From: Epiperipatus broadwayi
Taxonomy: Eukaryota > Onychophora > Udeonychophora > Euonychophora > Peripatidae
DNA: 64,000 nucleotides
Direction: 5' to 3'
Assembly: GCA_028023455.1 (NCBI GenBank)
Contig: JAQFVV010012490.1
Coordinates: forward strand, 682,001-746,000
This document shows, piece after piece, positions 62,016 to 64,000 of this stretch; positions within the stretch are counted from its first letter, which is position 1; each line of letters starts with the position of its first letter. The position numbers and the translations under genes were made by a program. A model generated the notes under the pieces. The model was given only the letters and a program-made list of their open reading frames with translations, searched no databases and had not been told where the DNA came from.

Positions 62016-63480
62016 TCAATTAACCGATGAAGGCTGGTTTTTCCAGAAATGCATCTTGGGGATTAATTCTATTTTTTTTCATATGTCTTTAATCCAAATG
62101 TTTTAAGAATAAATAGTTCATCAGTTATATTATATATTGTTATCTTAACTGTAGTTTCATTTTTGTTCTTGTGCCTTTTCTAAATCCAAATAGCTTTTTT
62201 TAATCTATTAGTAATGCATCTTTTCTACATTCTTAGAATTGTCTAAGTAATATATGAAATTAAACTATAGAAAAATTCTTAAATTACTCGATTAAATCTT
62301 TTTTTATTTATTTATTAAAGAATCACAATTGTTGAAAGAAAACCTTCTGACCACTTTTCTGAATCATAAATTATTTTAGAAACCAACTAATTTTCTATTT
62401 TTTTTTTGTCAAAGTGATAAGCAATTCAACTGAAATCTTATTAATTTTTTATACTTTATCGATCTTCGTCTCATCAATTTTTTTAATAACCTCTTTCTTC
62501 ATTATTTTACAACCTAGTTTAGTCTTATTTATTAATTATACATATGCTATTTTTTTTTGGATAGTGAAGCTGTAATTATACTATAGTGTTTAATATGCCT
62601 ACTTAGCGCTTTCAAGATTTAGTATTCCAATCTCATACTCATAGCTCTACGAATGAAGACTGTTGTAATTTATTGTACACATATGCAAATGAGCTTGATT
62701 TTTTAATTAATTAGTCCATTGTTTGGAGAGAGCAAATCACTTATAGGTTTTCCCACTTTTTCAATATATCATCTGCTTTTGATAACATCTTTTCCATTAA
62801 CTATTTTTCCATAGGATCTACATAATCAGAATAAATCTAGTATAGATTATATCAAATCTATGTTTTAATTTCTCTCTCTACATTTTTTTAACTACATTTG
62901 CTTAGCTAAATTTATCAGTTTTTTCTCTATTTATTATTTTGTTTTTAATTTTTCAGCAGTCTATTTTATTGTAAGGTCTTTCTTTTTGCATTATCTAAGA
63001 TCAAAGTTACCTTCAAAAACAGCTATTTAAACAGGAACAATTTGATTACAAATTCTAAAATATAAATGTAAAAATACATATAAAATTAATTACTTTATTT
63101 TATAATATACAATTTATTTTTGATAAAAACTAAAATTCAACTTTTAAAGGCATAAAATAAAAATGTAAATAAGCTTGATTGAAATTACTGGAATGCAGTT
63201 TTATGATGTAAATGTTACAAAGCAATATCTGATATCATTCATGAGAAAGTTGTTTTGTGATTTAATTAAGGTTTCAAATTTGGCTTTTTTTAATTATAAA
63301 CATTATTTACATTAAGTATTATAATATTTGTATGAAAAAATAGAAAAAATGTAACCATAGATGCAAAAAAATGGAGCTTTTAACTGGGGCAGTTAATTGT
63401 TTTTTTTTTTTTTAGTAAAGTTACGATGTTATAAAAAAAAAAAGATTTTATTTACAGCAAGCCTTATTTACAATAAGTAT
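62016..63480. other. AT-rich noncoding stretch
   Basis: Probably SPTLC2 intron. T-rich between 62060 and 62960, with no recognisable motif. Confidence 0.45.
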
Positions 63481-63850
63481 TATATAAGTAAATAGAGTGA
63501 TTTGAACTTCCTCCACTTTATTTCAAACAACCAGCATCCATGCAAAAAAGATAAATTATTCCCAATATGCATATGTCATCCAGAACCAGCAGTCATCAGT
63601 TGGGCCCGATCATAATCTTTCACACATATATACAATCAGTGCTCAGCTAATATTAAGATAGCATTTTCTTAAACTTTAATGGACAGGTTTCAATCTTCTC
63701 ACTCTTTCAGCTATTTAATCATCCATTTCATTCAAAACCAACAATGGAATGCTTGAATCCCTTGGTGGATTTGATATTGTAGTTTATAGCCATGTAGACA
63801 TTACATTAATCTAACCCTTCTTATTATTAGATCACTATGTATCCATATAT
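63481..63850 (+). repeat. Single diverged arm of the palindromic family
   Basis: Collinear with the left arm of 60999-62015. Shared landmarks are AGATAAAT(T)A(A)T(C/T), CCAATATGC(G/A)TAT, CA(C/G)(T/C)CATCAGTTGG, AATCAGTGCTCAG, TATTAAGATAGCA and GGACAGG(C/T)TTCAATC. Here no opposite arm follows, so the palindrome is not obligatory for the family. Confidence 0.65.
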
Positions 63851-64000
63851 AAGTAAAATATATATATAACTAGAGATCACAAATAATGAATAAATAAAAT
63901 TGCTTTTGTTTATACTGCTCTTAATAGGAATGTATTTATTGTTTTCTTTTAGTAAAATTATATTATGTTATTATTATAACAGTCCGATGGAATTTGTGCC
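63851..64000 (+). other. Window edge, possible acceptor site
   Basis: A pyrimidine-rich run (TGTTTTCTTTTAG at 63940-63952) and an AACAG at 63978-63982 are acceptor-like. The last 18 bases could open the next SPTLC2 exon, since one frame reads MEFVP, as in the region after the transmembrane exon. That frame does not agree with the phase-0 donor at 58609, so I do not annotate an exon. Confidence 0.25.

Noticed and set aside
60950-62019. Two open frames of 88 and 79 residues with nearly the same sequence on opposite strands
   Set aside because: They are the two arms of the palindromic element, not duplicated genes.

Overview
This window is intronic and intergenic DNA from an animal nuclear genome. 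It is very AT-rich (by eye roughly three quarters A+T) and has no dense gene array or operon layout. It carries animal-type mobile elements: a Merlin/ISXO2-like element, a hAT element, Tigger/pogo-like elements, a Penelope-like element with a GIY-YIG endonuclease, and an APE-type LINE. The one host coding segment I can defend is a 63-codon exon at 58421-58609 (+), flanked by good AG and GT splice sites. It encodes the N-terminal membrane segment of serine palmitoyltransferase subunit 2 (SPTLC2/LCB2). Much of the window is therefore probably SPTLC2 intron or upstream flank. The taxon cannot be fixed from this. An invertebrate such as an arachnid, cephalopod or cnidarian is the best guess.

Layout. 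1-3.8 kb: AT-rich, one old dispersed repeat. 3.8-5.75 kb: an unclassified GC-richer element (minus orientation) ending in an unusual nested stem-loop. 7.4-9.7 kb: T-rich decayed stretch ending in an inverted repeat. 9.9-12.9 kb: old repeats, a decayed minisatellite, a 246-bp palindromic MITE and a Merlin-like non-autonomous element with internal tandem repeats. 12.9-17.4 kb: nothing recognisable. 17.4-19.1 kb: the decayed transposase-bearing relative of that Merlin element. 19.4-21.9 kb: a Penelope-like element with 0.9-kb inverted arms. 22.2-25.2 kb and 32.4-33.5 kb: two Tigger-like copies, the first interrupted by hAT-derived sequence that also recurs just downstream. 30.2-30.5 kb: a snap-back repeat. 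33.8-46.7 kb: tandem duplications, a possible SINE, old dispersed repeats, and at 42.2-44.4 kb a second element ending in the same stem-loop architecture. 48.4-50.25 kb: a 1.8-kb TATC microsatellite. 50.9-54.3 kb: a decayed LINE with a 17-bp target duplication. 55.76-58.03 kb: a decayed hAT element with an exact 8-bp duplication. 58.4-58.6 kb: the SPTLC2 exon. 61.0-62.0 kb: a 1-kb palindrome with tRNA-like promoter boxes, and a third arm of the family at 63.5 kb.

No element in the window looks autonomous: every transposase or RT frame is broken or truncated. The most interesting pattern is the pair of stem-loops at 3826-3893 (minus) and 44321-44392 (plus). They share unpaired segments and geometry, but their stem sequences differ while pairing is preserved.
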